A stretch of DNA of 64,000 nucleotides from Pandoraea cepalis (GTDB taxonomy: Bacteria > Pseudomonadota > Gammaproteobacteria > Burkholderiales > Burkholderiaceae), in assembly GCF_902459665.1 (NCBI RefSeq), contig NZ_CABPSL010000019.1, forward strand, positions 50,985 to 114,984, in the 5' to 3' direction. The translations under genes and the position numbers were made by a program. Under the pieces are notes generated by a model. That model saw only the letters and a program-made list of their open reading frames with translations. It ran no database searches and was not told where the DNA came from. Shown here in pieces: positions 1-9,358 of this stretch (positions are counted from its first letter, which is position 1; each line of letters begins with the position of its first letter).

Positions 1-65
1 CTAAATAACGGTTTGCGGAATTTTGTCTATGCTCAAGGCTTGCCCGCCCAATGTTGAGCACGATC

Positions 66-141
66 CTATCGACGGGATTTGTTTTAACTATCCCCAAAAT
101 AAAAATAAACTATTGTCGTCGATTATTCGATAGCGTATGAT
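66..141 (+). promoter_or_regulatory. OxyR-type operator plus sigma-70 promoter of ahpC
   Basis: CTAT occurs at 66, 88 and 110, exactly 22 bp apart. At the intermediate 11-bp positions ATAG-like tetramers appear (attt at 77, ataa at 99), which fits the OxyR pattern ATAG-N7-CTAT-N7-ATAG-N7-CTAT over 77-113. Directly after it lie a -35 TTGTCG (113-118), a 17-bp spacer and a -10 TATGAT (136-141). The operator abuts the -35, as expected for an activator that contacts RNA polymerase. OxyR control of ahpC is established in other bacteria; here it is inferred from the motif. Confidence 0.65.
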
Positions 142-238
142 GTATGGGTTGATCGGGATCAGCAGATTTCGGTCAGTTGCTGGTTGCGATGTCCCAGCGA
201 CATCTCGACTTAAACCGCACTAATTTAGGAGTCAATCG

Positions 239-787
239 ATGAAGACTGTCGGCGACAAACTCGAAGCATTCTCGGTAGAAGCTGCCAAGCCTGGCTTCAA
301 CAACCACGAAGAAAACGGCGTCTCGGCTTTCGAAACGATCACCGAAGCCTCGTTCCCCGGCAAGTGGAAGATCATTTACTTCTACCCGAAGGACTTCACC
401 TTCGTGTGCCCGACCGAAATCGTTGAGTTCGGCAAGCTGGCCAACGACTTCGCAGAGCGTGACGCTGTCCTGCTCGGCGGTTCGGGCGACAACGAATTCG
501 TGAAGCTGGCATGGCGTCGTGAGCACAAGGACCTGAACAAGCTGAATCACTACTCGTTCGGCGACACGACCGGTGCCCTGATCGACCAACTCGGCGTGCG
601 CGACAAGGCCGCCGGCGTGGCCCTGCGTGCCACGTTCATCGTTGACCCGGACAACGTCATCCAGCACGTTTCGGTGAACAACCTGAACGTCGGTCGCAAC
701 CCGGAAGAAGTGCTGCGTATTCTGGACGGTCTGCAAACGGACGAACTCTGCCCGTGCAACCGCGCTGTTGGCGGTGCAACGCTGTAA
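239..787 (+). CDS. ahpC: Alkyl hydroperoxide reductase AhpC (2-Cys peroxiredoxin)
   Basis: Thiol peroxidase of 182 aa that reduces H2O2, organic peroxides and probably peroxynitrite in the cytoplasm. The peroxidatic cysteine is C57 in FVCPTE. Two C-terminal cysteines, C171 and C173 (CPC), give the three-cysteine layout of mycobacterial AhpC, which is recycled by AhpD instead of AhpF; the next gene is indeed ahpD. The start is set by a TAGGAG ribosome-binding site 7 nt upstream. It lies behind an OxyR-like promoter and is followed by a hairpin with a short T run that probably lets only part of the transcription continue into ahpD. Confidence 0.96.
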   Translation: MKTVGDKLEAFSVEAAKPGFNNHEENGVSAFETITEASFPGKWKIIYFYPKDFTFVCPTEIVEFGKLANDFAERDAVLLGGSGDNEFVKLAWRREHKDLNKLNHYSFGDTTGALIDQLGVRDKAAGVALRATFIVDPDNVIQHVSVNNLNVGRNPEEVLRILDGLQTDELCPCNRAVGGATL

Positions 788-800
788 GCGTCGTCTTGTG

Positions 801-823
801 AAGCCCGCGAAAGCGGGCTTTTT
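801..823 (+). terminator. Attenuator/terminator between ahpC and ahpD
   Basis: Perfect 8-bp stem AAGCCCGC / GCGGGCTT with a GAAA tetraloop, followed directly by TTT. It sits 14 nt after the ahpC stop and 25 nt before ahpD. The short T run suggests partial termination, giving more ahpC than ahpD mRNA. Confidence 0.75.
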
Positions 824-848
824 CAGCCCAAAGCAATAGGAGAAATTT

Positions 849-1376
849 ATGGAATTCATCACCGCGATTAAGGCGCAAATCCCTGACTATGCCAAGGACA
901 TCCGCCTGAACCTCGACGGCACCATCGCCCGCTCCTCGCTGGAAGGCAACGATGCCGTTGGTGTGGCCCTCGCCGCCGCCTTTGCAGCCAAGAGCCAGCC
1001 GATCATCAAGGCGATTCGCGAATCCGGCGTACTCGCTCCCGAAGAGCTGGAAGGCGCGTTGACCGCTGCCGCGCTCATGGGCATGAATAACACGTGGTAT
1101 CCGTATCTCGAGATGGCCGACAACGCCGAACTGAAGAACGAGAAGGCCCAGCTTCGCATGAACGGCTACGCCACGCGCGGGGGCGTCGATCAACGTCGTT
1201 TCGAGATGTACGCACTGGCGGCATCCATCATCGGCAAGTGCCACTTCTGTGTGAAGTCGCACGCCCACTTGCTCGCCGCCGAGCACGGGATGAGTACCGC
1301 GCAACTGCGTGACGTCGGCCGTATCGCCGCCGTCGTCAATGCCGCCGCCCAAGTCATCGCCGCCGAGGCTGCCTGA
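849..1376 (+). CDS. ahpD: Alkyl hydroperoxidase AhpD
   Basis: Carboxymuconolactone-decarboxylase-fold protein of 175 aa that acts as the reductant of AhpC through a CxxC pair and has weak peroxidase activity of its own. The catalytic set C131-x-x-C134 with H138 is visible in KCHFCVKSHAH, at the positions known for AhpD (C130/C133/H137 in Mycobacterium). An AGGAGA ribosome-binding site precedes the ATG. Same strand as ahpC, 61 bp behind it, so the two form the classic AhpC/AhpD peroxide-detoxifying pair. It ends at a strong hairpin shared with the convergent ispF. Confidence 0.95.
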   Translation: MEFITAIKAQIPDYAKDIRLNLDGTIARSSLEGNDAVGVALAAAFAAKSQPIIKAIRESGVLAPEELEGALTAAALMGMNNTWYPYLEMADNAELKNEKAQLRMNGYATRGGVDQRRFEMYALAASIIGKCHFCVKSHAHLLAAEHGMSTAQLRDVGRIAAVVNAAAQVIAAEAA

Positions 1377-1430
1377 GTCCGCAAGCGCTGAAGCCCCCAT
1401 GCGCCGAGGCCGGCGCAAACCGCCAAAGCG

Positions 1431-1468
1431 ACAACGGCGCTACCGGGTTCAACCGGTAGCGCCGTTGT
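1431..1468. terminator. Bidirectional hairpin between convergent ahpD and ispF
   Basis: Perfect 16-bp inverted repeat (ACAACGGCGCTACCGG and its complement) with a 6-nt loop, centred between two convergent genes. There is no long T run on either side, so it may end transcription in both directions only weakly, or may mainly protect 3' ends. Confidence 0.7.
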
Positions 1469-1525
1469 GCGTGATGGATTGTGCTGCCCGCCCGTCACCG
1501 CGTTGCGTGCAGCGCCGCTATCACC

Positions 1526-2047
1526 TCAGCCGGCCACGAGCAGGGCTGCCGCCTGCGCTTCAATCCCTTCCTGACGGCCGAGATAGCCCAGCTTTTCGTT
1601 CGTCTTCGCCTTCACGTTCACCTGACCGACGGTGACGCCCAGCGCGTCGGCAATCGACTGCGTCATCGCGGCGATATGGGGCGCGAGCTTCGGCGCCTGC
1701 GCAATCACCGTGCAGTCGACGTTGACGACCTCATAGCCCTGCTCACGCACGCGCCGCATGGCTTCCTGGAGCAAAACCACGCTGTTCGCGCCCTTGAACG
1801 TGGGATCGGTGTCGGGAAAGTGGCGTCCGATGTCGCCCAGCGCCGCCGCGCCGAGCACGGCATCGGTGATGGCGTGCAGGAGCACGTCGGCGTCGGAATG
1901 GCCGAGCAGGCCGCGATCGAACGGGATGGTCACGCCCCCCATCACGAGCGGGCGTCCCGGCACGAGGGCATGCACGTCGTAGCCCTGGCCGATGCGCAGC
2001 TTCGACAACATCGCGAGCGGAGAATGAGAAACAGCTTGTTCAGTCAT
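1526..2047 (-). CDS. ispF: 2-C-methyl-D-erythritol 2,4-cyclodiphosphate synthase IspF
   Basis: Cytoplasmic enzyme of the MEP isoprenoid pathway; it cyclises CDP-methylerythritol 2-phosphate to the 2,4-cyclodiphosphate with release of CMP. The Zn-binding residues D24, H26 (GYDVH) and H58 are present, as is the [10 protein letters not shown] family motif. At 173 aa it is about 15 residues longer at the N terminus than the usual MRIG start. An internal ATG at 2011 (residue 13) is an alternative; neither start has a convincing ribosome-binding site. It follows ispD by 64 bp on the same strand, the usual ispDF pair. Confidence 0.95.
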   Translation of the reverse strand: MTEQAVSHSPLAMLSKLRIGQGYDVHALVPGRPLVMGGVTIPFDRGLLGHSDADVLLHAITDAVLGAAALGDIGRHFPDTDPTFKGANSVVLLQEAMRRVREQGYEVVNVDCTVIAQAPKLAPHIAAMTQSIADALGVTVGQVNVKAKTNEKLGYLGRQEGIEAQAAALLVAG

Positions 2048-2111
2048 GGAGAGTCGCCAAATGCGAAAGAATGCGGGGTGTCGTTTCGGAGCTGCGGCGC
2101 ATGCCGAGCCC

Positions 2112-2834
2112 TCACACGGACTTGGCAGCGCCGAGGAAGGCCTCGGCGAGCGCGAAATCTTCGGGATAGGTCACCTTGAAGTTGCGCAGGCTGCCGCGAA
2201 CGAGCTTCGGCGCGTGGCCGATCCGTTCGATGGCGCTGGCTTCGTCGGTCACTTCGGCCCCCGAGGCGAGCGCGTCTTCCAGCGCGTGACGCAGCATGCC
2301 GAGGCGAAACATCTGCGGGGTCTGCGCCTGCCAAAGGCCGTCGCGCGACTCGGTCGCCTGCACGGCCGCCAACCCACCCTTCGCCGTCGGCGCCTGCTCG
2401 CGCTTGAGCGTATCGGCCACTGGCAAGGCCAGGATGCCGCCGACCGGATCGTCGCGCAGCGCCTCGACCAGCGCGCGAATCAGCGCCGGCGTAATGCCGG
2501 GACGCGCCGCATCGTGCACCAGCACCCAGTCGCTGTCCTGCGCCCCGAACTCGGTGAGCGCCTGCAGCCCGCCAAGCACCGACGCATGCCGCGACGGCCC
2601 GCCGCAACGTCGCACCGCAAAACGCAGCGGACCGAAGCGCCTGCCGTCGAAATGATTGTCGTCGGGCGCCAGCACCAGCACGGTCTGAGCGAACTCGGAG
2701 CAGGCGTCGAACGCGGCGAGCGCATAGTGCAGCATGGCGCGTCCGCCCACGCTTCGGTATTGCTTGGGCACGTCGGCCCCGGCGCGTACACCCGCCCCGG
2801 CACACGGGATGACGGCAAAAAGTCGGTCGCTCAC
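2112..2834 (-). CDS. ispD: 2-C-methyl-D-erythritol 4-phosphate cytidylyltransferase IspD
   Basis: Transfers CMP from CTP to MEP, one step before the IspE and IspF reactions. The 240-aa protein opens with the nucleotide-binding segment [20 protein letters not shown] and holds the [10 protein letters not shown] motif of the family in its middle. The start at 2834 gives the usual length. It is divergent from mfd; the 64-bp space between them carries a TATAAT box that reads toward mfd and a TATTAT-like sequence in the other direction. Confidence 0.95.
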   Translation of the reverse strand: MSDRLFAVIPCAGAGVRAGADVPKQYRSVGGRAMLHYALAAFDACSEFAQTVLVLAPDDNHFDGRRFGPLRFAVRRCGGPSRHASVLGGLQALTEFGAQDSDWVLVHDAARPGITPALIRALVEALRDDPVGGILALPVADTLKREQAPTAKGGLAAVQATESRDGLWQAQTPQMFRLGMLRHALEDALASGAEVTDEASAIERIGHAPKLVRGSLRNFKVTYPEDFALAEAFLGAAKSV

Positions 2835-2867
2835 AATAAAACGCAGGTAAGAGGAAAGCAGGGATTT

Positions 2868-2873
2868 TATAAT
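2868..2873 (+). promoter_or_regulatory. -10 box (TATAAT) for mfd
   Basis: A perfect TATAAT lies in the AT-rich gap between the divergent ispD and mfd. I see no good -35 at 16-18 bp. If used, transcription would start near 2880. Confidence 0.45.
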
Positions 2874-2942
2874 AGACGCTGACTGTCACGGGGCCCCATG
2901 CGAAAGGAGCCCCGTGCTTTGCCATTTCTGCAACGTTCCTCT

Positions 2943-5900
2943 ATGTCCGCCGCCAACGCTCTATCCCGTAATACCGCGCCTGTGCCGCTCGTGAAAGCGG
3001 GACAGCGTTATGCCTTTGCCGGCTCGCACGCGTCGAGCGACGCCCTGCTCATCGCCCGCTATTTCAACGACAACCGCGAGCGCCTGCCGTTGCTCGCCGT
3101 CGTGTGCGCCCAGGCCACCGATGCCCTGCGCCTGCAGCAGGAACTCACGTGGTACGCGCCCGACGCCCGAGTACGGCTGCTGCCCGACTGGGAAACGCTG
3201 CCGTACGACACGTTCTCGCCACATCAGGATCTCGTCTCCGAACGGCTCGCCACCCTGCACGACCTCGGGGAGAAGCGCTGCGACATCGTCCTGGTGCCCG
3301 CCACCACTGCGCTCTACCGCATGGCCCCCGCGAGCTTCATGGCGGCCTACACGTTCTTCTTCACGCAGGGCGAGCGGCTCGACGAAGCACGCCTGAAGTC
3401 CCAACTGACGCTGGCAGGCTACGAGCATGTGAGCCAAGTGATGCGGCCCGGTGAGTATTGTGTGCGCGGCGGACTGATCGACCTGTACCCGATGGGCTCC
3501 GCCCTGCCGTATCGTCTCGATCTGTTCGACGACACCGTCGACAGCATTCGCGCATTCGACCCCGACACGCAGCGCAGCCTGTATCCGGTCAAGGAAGTCC
3601 GCCTGCTGCCCGGGCGCGAATTCCCGTTCGACGACGCTGCCCGCACCGCCTTTCGCGGGCGCTGGCGCGAAGTGTTCGAAGGCGACCCGACCCGCAGCCC
3701 GATCTACAAGGACATCGGCAGCGGCGTGCCGTCGGCCGGCATCGAGTATTACCTGCCGCTGTTCTTCGACGAAACCGCCACCCTGTTCCACTATCTGCCT
3801 GCCGACGCCCAACTGGTCTTCGTGGGCGATCTCGACGCGGCCATCCACCGTTTCTGGAACGACACGCGTCAACGCTACAACTTCCTGTCGCACGATCGCG
3901 AGCGGCCGGTGCTGCCGCCCGAGCAACTGTTCCTGCTCGATCAGGACTTCTTCACGCTCGCCAAGCCGTTCGCCCGCCTGACGCTGCCTACGCCGAACGA
4001 CGGCAGTTGGGCCATCCCGTTGCCGGCACTGGCCATCAACCGTCGTGCCGACGACCCGCTGGCCGCCCTGCGCGCCTACCTCGCCCGCACACCAGCCCGC
4101 GTGCTGCTGTGCGCCGACTCGGCCGGCCGGCGCGAGACGCTGCTGCAACTGCTGCATGACCATGACCTGCGCCCATCGTCCGTCGAGTCGTTCGAAGACT
4201 TCCTGACATCAGACGCTCGCTTTGCCATCGGCATCGCCCCGCTGGCCGCAGGCTTCCTGCTGCCGACGGAAGATCTCGCCTTCATCACGGAGAACGAGCT
4301 TTACGAAGGCCTCGCACGCCGCGCCGGCAAGCGCCGCCAGGAGCAGGCAACGTCGGTCGACTCGATGGTGCGAGATCTGGCCGAACTCAAGGTGGGCGAC
4401 CCGGTCGTTCACAGCCAGCACGGCATCGGTCGCTATCAGGGCCTGGTCAGCATGGATCTCGGCGAAGGCGAGACCGAATTCCTGCATCTCGAATACTCGG
4501 GCGACAGCAAGCTGTACGTGCCCGTTTCGCAGTTGCATCTGATCTCGCGCTACAGCGGCGCCGATCCCGATACCGCACCGCTGCACTCGCTGGGCTCGGG
4601 CCAATGGGAAAAGGCGAAGCGCAAGGCGGCGCAGCAGATTCGCGATACCGCGGCCGAACTGCTCAACCTGTACGCCCGTCGTGCCGCGCGTTCCGGTTAC
4701 GCGTTCGAACTGTCGCCGCGCGACTACGAGAAGTTCGCCGATAGCTTCGGCTTCGAGGAAACGCCGGATCAGGCGGCCGCCATTGCGGCCGTGATGAGCG
4801 ACATGACGAGCGGCCGTCCGATGGACCGCCTCGTGTGCGGCGACGTCGGCTTCGGCAAGACCGAAGTGGCCTTGCGCGCCGCCTTCATTGCCGTGCTCGA
4901 CGGCAAGCAGGTCGCCTTGCTGGCCCCGACCACGCTGCTCGCCGAACAGCACGCGCAAACCTTCTCCGATCGTTTTGCCGACTGGCCGGTACGCATCGCC
5001 GAACTCTCGCGCTTCAAGACGACCAAGGAAGTGAACGCGAGCGTGAAGGCCATCAACGAGGGACAAGTCGATATCGTGATCGGCACGCACAAACTGCTGT
5101 CGAACGACATCCAGTTCCAGCGTCTGGGCCTCGTCATCATCGACGAAGAACATCGTTTCGGCGTGCGGCAGAAGGAAGCCCTCAAGGCGCTGCGTGCCGA
5201 GGTGGACGTGCTCACCCTGACCGCCACCCCGATTCCCCGTACGCTCGGCATGTCGCTCGAAGGCCTGCGCGACTTCTCGGTCATCGCGACCGCACCGCAG
5301 AAGCGTCTGGCGATCAAGACCTTCGTGCGCCGCGAAGAGGATGGCGTCATCCGCGAAGCCATGCTGCGCGAACTCAAGCGCGGCGGACAGGTGTACTTCC
5401 TGCACAACGAAGTCGAAACCATCGAGAACCGCAAGGCACAGTTGGAAGCCCTGGTGCCCGAGGCCCGTATCGTCGTGGCGCACGGACAAATGCACGAACG
5501 CGATCTCGAACGCGTGATGCGCGACTTCGTCTCGCAGCGCGCCAACGTGCTGCTGTGTACCACCATCATCGAGACCGGCATCGACGTGCCGACCGCCAAC
5601 ACGATTCTGATGCATCGCGCGGACAAGTTCGGTCTGGCGCAATTGCACCAGTTGCGCGGGCGCGTCGGGCGCTCGCACCACCAGGCCTATGCCTATCTGC
5701 TCGTCCACGATCCGAAGGCGCTGACCAAGCAGGCACAGCGGCGTCTCGAAGCGATTCAGCAGATGGAAGAACTCGGCGCGGGCTTCTATCTCGCGATGCA
5801 CGACCTGGAGATTCGCGGCGCGGGTGAAGTGCTGGGCGACAAGCAATCGGGCGAAATTCACGACATCGGGTTCCAGCTCTACACCGACATGCTGGCCGAC

Positions 5901-6407
5901 GCCGTGAGCGCACTGAAAGCCGGACGCGAACCGGATCTCACCGCGCCGCTCTCGGCGACCACCGAGATCAATCTGCATGTCCCGGCCATCTTGCCGAGCG
6001 ACTTCTGCGGCGACGTACAGGAGCGCCTCTCGCTGTACAAGCGCCTGGCCAACGGCACCCACGCCGACGCCATCGACACGATCCAGGAAGAACTCGTCGA
6101 TCGCTTCGGCAAGCTGCCGCAACAGGCGCAGGCGCTGATCGAGACGCACCGCCTGCGACTGCTCGCCAAGCCACTGGGTATCGTCAAGATCGACGCGAGC
6201 GAAGACGCCATCGCCCTGCAATTCGAGCCGACCCCGCCCGTCGATCCGATGCGCATCATCGCGCTGGTGCAGACGCATCGCCATATCAAGCTCGCGGGAC
6301 AGGACAAGCTGCGCATCGAAGCAAAGCACGTGCAACTGACCGATCGCGTCCGCGCGATCAAGGAGACACTGCGCGCGCTCGGCACGCCGAACGCCGAAGC
6401 GGCCTGA
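2943..6407 (+). CDS. mfd: Transcription-repair coupling factor Mfd
   Basis: DNA translocase that removes RNA polymerase stalled at lesions and recruits UvrA. The N-terminal UvrB-like region is followed by the RNAP-interacting module (VGDPVVHSQHGIGRYQG), then the RecG-like translocase with Walker A GDVGFGKT (about residues 635-640 of this start), DEEH box (IIDEEHRFG) and TRG-type motifs, and a C-terminal regulatory domain. Length 1154 aa, normal for the family. The start is uncertain: ATG 2943 matches the usual N terminus, TTG 2919 has the best ribosome-binding site (AAGGAG, 9 nt upstream), and ATG 2898 is also in frame. Single gene, divergent from ispD. Confidence 0.96.
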   Translation: MSAANALSRNTAPVPLVKAGQRYAFAGSHASSDALLIARYFNDNRERLPLLAVVCAQATDALRLQQELTWYAPDARVRLLPDWETLPYDTFSPHQDLVSERLATLHDLGEKRCDIVLVPATTALYRMAPASFMAAYTFFFTQGERLDEARLKSQLTLAGYEHVSQVMRPGEYCVRGGLIDLYPMGSALPYRLDLFDDTVDSIRAFDPDTQRSLYPVKEVRLLPGREFPFDDAARTAFRGRWREVFEGDPTRSPIYKDIGSGVPSAGIEYYLPLFFDETATLFHYLPADAQLVFVGDLDAAIHRFWNDTRQRYNFLSHDRERPVLPPEQLFLLDQDFFTLAKPFARLTLPTPNDGSWAIPLPALAINRRADDPLAALRAYLARTPARVLLCADSAGRRETLLQLLHDHDLRPSSVESFEDFLTSDARFAIGIAPLAAGFLLPTEDLAFITENELYEGLARRAGKRRQEQATSVDSMVRDLAELKVGDPVVHSQHGIGRYQGLVSMDLGEGETEFLHLEYSGDSKLYVPVSQLHLISRYSGADPDTAPLHSLGSGQWEKAKRKAAQQIRDTAAELLNLYARRAARSGYAFELSPRDYEKFADSFGFEETPDQAAAIAAVMSDMTSGRPMDRLVCGDVGFGKTEVALRAAFIAVLDGKQVALLAPTTLLAEQHAQTFSDRFADWPVRIAELSRFKTTKEVNASVKAINEGQVDIVIGTHKLLSNDIQFQRLGLVIIDEEHRFGVRQKEALKALRAEVDVLTLTATPIPRTLGMSLEGLRDFSVIATAPQKRLAIKTFVRREEDGVIREAMLRELKRGGQVYFLHNEVETIENRKAQLEALVPEARIVVAHGQMHERDLERVMRDFVSQRANVLLCTTIIETGIDVPTANTILMHRADKFGLAQLHQLRGRVGRSHHQAYAYLLVHDPKALTKQAQRRLEAIQQMEELGAGFYLAMHDLEIRGAGEVLGDKQSGEIHDIGFQLYTDMLADAVSALKAGREPDLTAPLSATTEINLHVPAILPSDFCGDVQERLSLYKRLANGTHADAIDTIQEELVDRFGKLPQQAQALIETHRLRLLAKPLGIVKIDASEDAIALQFEPTPPVDPMRIIALVQTHRHIKLAGQDKLRIEAKHVQLTDRVRAIKETLRALGTPNAEAA

Positions 6408-6563
6408 CGCTCGCATGCCCCGGGGCAACCCAAGCCCGCCCAGGGTTTCCCACCCGACGGGAATGGTTGTTCACTCAACCTTTTACGTCTAAATTGTTTT
6501 TGAGTAATATTTCCCCAGTACCGGTACGTAGCGACGTATGACTGGAGATTCCCGGAGATTCGA

Positions 6564-7781
6564 ATGACAAGCGCTTCCCCCCAAGCCATCGCCCCGCAGG
6601 TTGCCAACGAGGCCCAGCCGGCATCGCTCGACTGGATCACGAAGCTGGTCAGCATCGACACCACCAGCCGCGAATCGAACCTCGGCCTGATCGAGACGGT
6701 GCGCGACAGCCTCAAGCACGCTGGCGTCGAGCCGTGGTTGTCTTACGACGCCACCCAGCGCAAGGCCAATCTGTTCGTGACGCTGCCGGCCGCGGATGGC
6801 AACACCCAGGGCGGCATCGTGCTCTCGGGCCACACCGACGTGGTGCCGGTCGACGGTCAACCATGGGACACCGATCCATTCAAGCCGGTGGTGCGCGACG
6901 GCAACCTGTACGGCCGCGGCACGTGCGACATGAAGGGGTTCATCGGCTCGGTCATGACGCTGCTGCCGGAAATGCGCGACGCCAAACTCAAGACGCCGTT
7001 CCATTTCGCGTTCTCCTACGACGAGGAAATCGGTTGCGTGGGCGCACCGGTCATGCTCGCCGCATTGCGTGAGCGCGGTATTCGCCCGGACGGCTGTATC
7101 GTCGGCGAGCCGACGAGCATGCGCGTGATCGTCGCTCACAAGGGCATCAACGCCTACCAGTGCTGTGTGCGCGGTCATGCGGCGCACTCGTCGCTCACGC
7201 CGAAGGGCTCGAACGCGATCGAATACGCCGCGCGCCTGATCTGCTACATCCGCGATCTGGCCGATCACTTCAAGCAGAACGGTCCGTTCGACGAGTTGTT
7301 CGACGTGCCGTTCACCACGGCGCAGACGGGCACGATCTCGGGCGGTATCGCCCTCAACACGATTCCGGCGCTGTGCGAGTTCGTCTTCGAATACCGCAAC
7401 CTGCCGGGCGTGGATGCCGACGGCATCTTCCAGCGCATTCAGCAATACGCCACGGACGAGTTGATCCCGAAGATGCAGAAAGAGCACCCGAACGCGGGTA
7501 TCGAGTTCAAGCGGATTGCCGCGGCCCCGGCACTGGACGCTTCGGAGCAGGACGCGATCACGCAACTCGTGCGCGCGCTGACCAAGGACACCGACAAGCG
7601 CAAGGTCGCTTATGGCACCGAAGCCGGTCAGTTCCAACGCGCAGGCGTGCCGTCGATCGTGTGCGGCCCTGGCAATATCGAACAAGCCCACAAGCCCAAC
7701 GAGTTCGTGTCGCTCGAACAGATCGCGCAGTGCGAATCGTTCCTGCGCAAGTTGATCCACAGCAACACCGTCGGCGTCTGA
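6564..7781 (+). CDS. argE: Acetylornithine deacetylase ArgE
   Basis: M20-family zinc hydrolase of 405 aa that removes the acetyl group of N-acetyl-L-ornithine in arginine synthesis. The metal-site motifs are clear: SGHTDVVPVDGQ (first His/Asp), GRGTCDMKGF (bridging Asp), DEEIGCVGA (catalytic Glu) and the dimerisation segment with GHAAHSS. Two identical GGAGATTC boxes lie 10 bp apart upstream, the second 6 nt before the ATG. Related carboxypeptidases can be mistaken for ArgE, but the full-length match to the burkholderial ArgE pattern is strong. It stands alone between mfd and a transporter. Confidence 0.92.
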   Translation: MTSASPQAIAPQVANEAQPASLDWITKLVSIDTTSRESNLGLIETVRDSLKHAGVEPWLSYDATQRKANLFVTLPAADGNTQGGIVLSGHTDVVPVDGQPWDTDPFKPVVRDGNLYGRGTCDMKGFIGSVMTLLPEMRDAKLKTPFHFAFSYDEEIGCVGAPVMLAALRERGIRPDGCIVGEPTSMRVIVAHKGINAYQCCVRGHAAHSSLTPKGSNAIEYAARLICYIRDLADHFKQNGPFDELFDVPFTTAQTGTISGGIALNTIPALCEFVFEYRNLPGVDADGIFQRIQQYATDELIPKMQKEHPNAGIEFKRIAAAPALDASEQDAITQLVRALTKDTDKRKVAYGTEAGQFQRAGVPSIVCGPGNIEQAHKPNEFVSLEQIAQCESFLRKLIHSNTVGV

Positions 7782-7827
7782 ACCCACGCCCGACTCGCGC
7801 AGGCCGGCGCGTCGACGAACGTTTGAC

Positions 7828-7859
7828 CGGGCCGTATTCCGACTGCCGGATGCGGCCCG
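7828..7859 (+). terminator. Possible hairpin terminator after argE
   Basis: Stem CGGGCCG/CGGCCCG with an inner TCCG/CGGA stem, 46 nt after the argE stop. Only a weak T-containing tail follows (TTGCCTT). Confidence 0.4.
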
Positions 7860-7971
7860 TTGCCTTGCAACATGCCTTACGCAGTAGCAGACGCCTATCG
7901 CAAGGGCGCACAGGACATTCCTCCGCAAGATAACAATCACGTACGCCAGACAGGTATTGGAGATCTCGCCC

Positions 7972-9258
7972 ATGAGCGCAAGCGCAGCCCCCAACGCGAC
8001 GGCCCCGGCCGCCCGCACTTCCCCGCACGCGTGGCGTGTGATCGTATCGGCCTCGATCGGTAATGCGCTCGAGTGGTTCGATCTCGTGGTGTACGGCTTT
8101 TTCGCCGTGACCATCGCAAAACTGTTCTTCCCGACCGGCAACGACACGGTATCGCTGCTGCTCACCCTCGGCACGTTCGGCGTGTCGTTCTTCATGCGGC
8201 CGCTGGGCGCCATTGTGATCGGCGCCTATGCCGACCGCGCCGGTCGCAAGGCGGCCCTCACCCTGTCGATTCTGATGATGATGGTCGGCACGCTGCTCAT
8301 CGCGCTCATGCCCACGTACGCCACCATCGGCGTGCTGGCACCGGTCGGCATCGTCATCGCCCGCATGGTGCAGGGCTTCTCGGCGGGCGGCGAATTCGGC
8401 AGCGCCACTGCGTTTCTCGCCGAGCACGCACCGAAACGCCGCGGTTTCTTCTCGAGCTGGCAGGTCGCCTCGCAAGGGCTGACCACGCTGCTCGCCGCGG
8501 GGTTCGGCGCGCTGCTGACCGGTAATCTGTCGCCGGAGGCCATGATGTCGTGGGGCTGGCGCGTGCCGTTCTTCTTCGGCCTGCTGATCGGCCCGGTCGC
8601 GTATTACATTCGCCGCCGTCTGGACGAGACGCCCGAGTTCCTCGACATCGAGCCCACGCAAAGCCCGCTGCGCGACACGTTCGCGAGTCAGAAGGAACGG
8701 CTGCTGCTCGCCATTGGCGTGGTTGTGATGGCCACCGTGGCGACGTACCTGGTGCTCTACATGCCGACGTATGCCGTGAAGCAACTGGGCCTGCCGTCGT
8801 CGGCCGCGTTCTCGGCGGTACTGCTCACCGGCGTGGTGCAACTGATCGTGGCGCCCATCGTCGGCCACTGGTCGGATACGCATGGCCGGATCAAACCGAT
8901 GCTCACGGCCGCCGTGGCATTGCTGGTACTGGTCTACCCGATGTTCAGCCTCCTCGATGCGCACCCGACGTTCGGCGCGCTGATGGTGTTCCAGATCGTG
9001 CTCGGCCTGCTGATGACAACGTACTTCGGCGCCCTGCCCGCCCTGCTCACGGAATTGTTCCCGGTGCAGGTGCGCACCACCGGCCTCTCGCTCGGGTATA
9101 ACATCGCAGCAACGGTGTTCGGCGGTTTCGCCCCGTTCATCATCACGTGGCTCATCGGCGCTACCGGCAACAAGCTCGCGCCGAGCTTTTATCTGATTTT
9201 CGCTGCCCTTATCAGCATTACCGCGCTGCTGCGCACCCGTAAGCTCGGCCTGCGCTGA
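7972..9258 (+). CDS. MHS-family (MFS) metabolite:proton symporter
   Basis: Inner-membrane transporter of 428 aa with about 12 hydrophobic segments. The opening SIGNALEWFDLVVYGFFA and the loop ADRAGRKAAL are typical of the metabolite:H+ symporter branch of the major facilitator superfamily (KgtP, CitH, ProP, ShiA relatives). The substrate cannot be read from the sequence; an organic acid or an amino-acid-derived compound is likely given the neighbours. The ATG at 7972 is preferred to the upstream TTG at 7957 because GGAGAT lies 9 nt before it. The next gene, a PLP dehydratase, begins about 100 bp downstream on the same strand. Confidence 0.88.
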   Translation: MSASAAPNATAPAARTSPHAWRVIVSASIGNALEWFDLVVYGFFAVTIAKLFFPTGNDTVSLLLTLGTFGVSFFMRPLGAIVIGAYADRAGRKAALTLSILMMMVGTLLIALMPTYATIGVLAPVGIVIARMVQGFSAGGEFGSATAFLAEHAPKRRGFFSSWQVASQGLTTLLAAGFGALLTGNLSPEAMMSWGWRVPFFFGLLIGPVAYYIRRRLDETPEFLDIEPTQSPLRDTFASQKERLLLAIGVVVMATVATYLVLYMPTYAVKQLGLPSSAAFSAVLLTGVVQLIVAPIVGHWSDTHGRIKPMLTAAVALLVLVYPMFSLLDAHPTFGALMVFQIVLGLLMTTYFGALPALLTELFPVQVRTTGLSLGYNIAATVFGGFAPFIITWLIGATGNKLAPSFYLIFAALISITALLRTRKLGLR

Positions 9259-9358
9259 TTTCAGCGACGGCCCAGCGCCCCCGGGCGCCGAGGCGCACAT
9301 GCGTTCACCGGTGTGCGCCCGTCCCCGGGGATTCCACGACTACGGAGACCCTGTCCAA

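Noticed and set aside
2961..6428. Long antisense frames opposite mfd
   Set aside because: They mirror the codon pattern of mfd, have Arg/His/Gln-rich nonsense sequence and no ribosome-binding sites or motifs.
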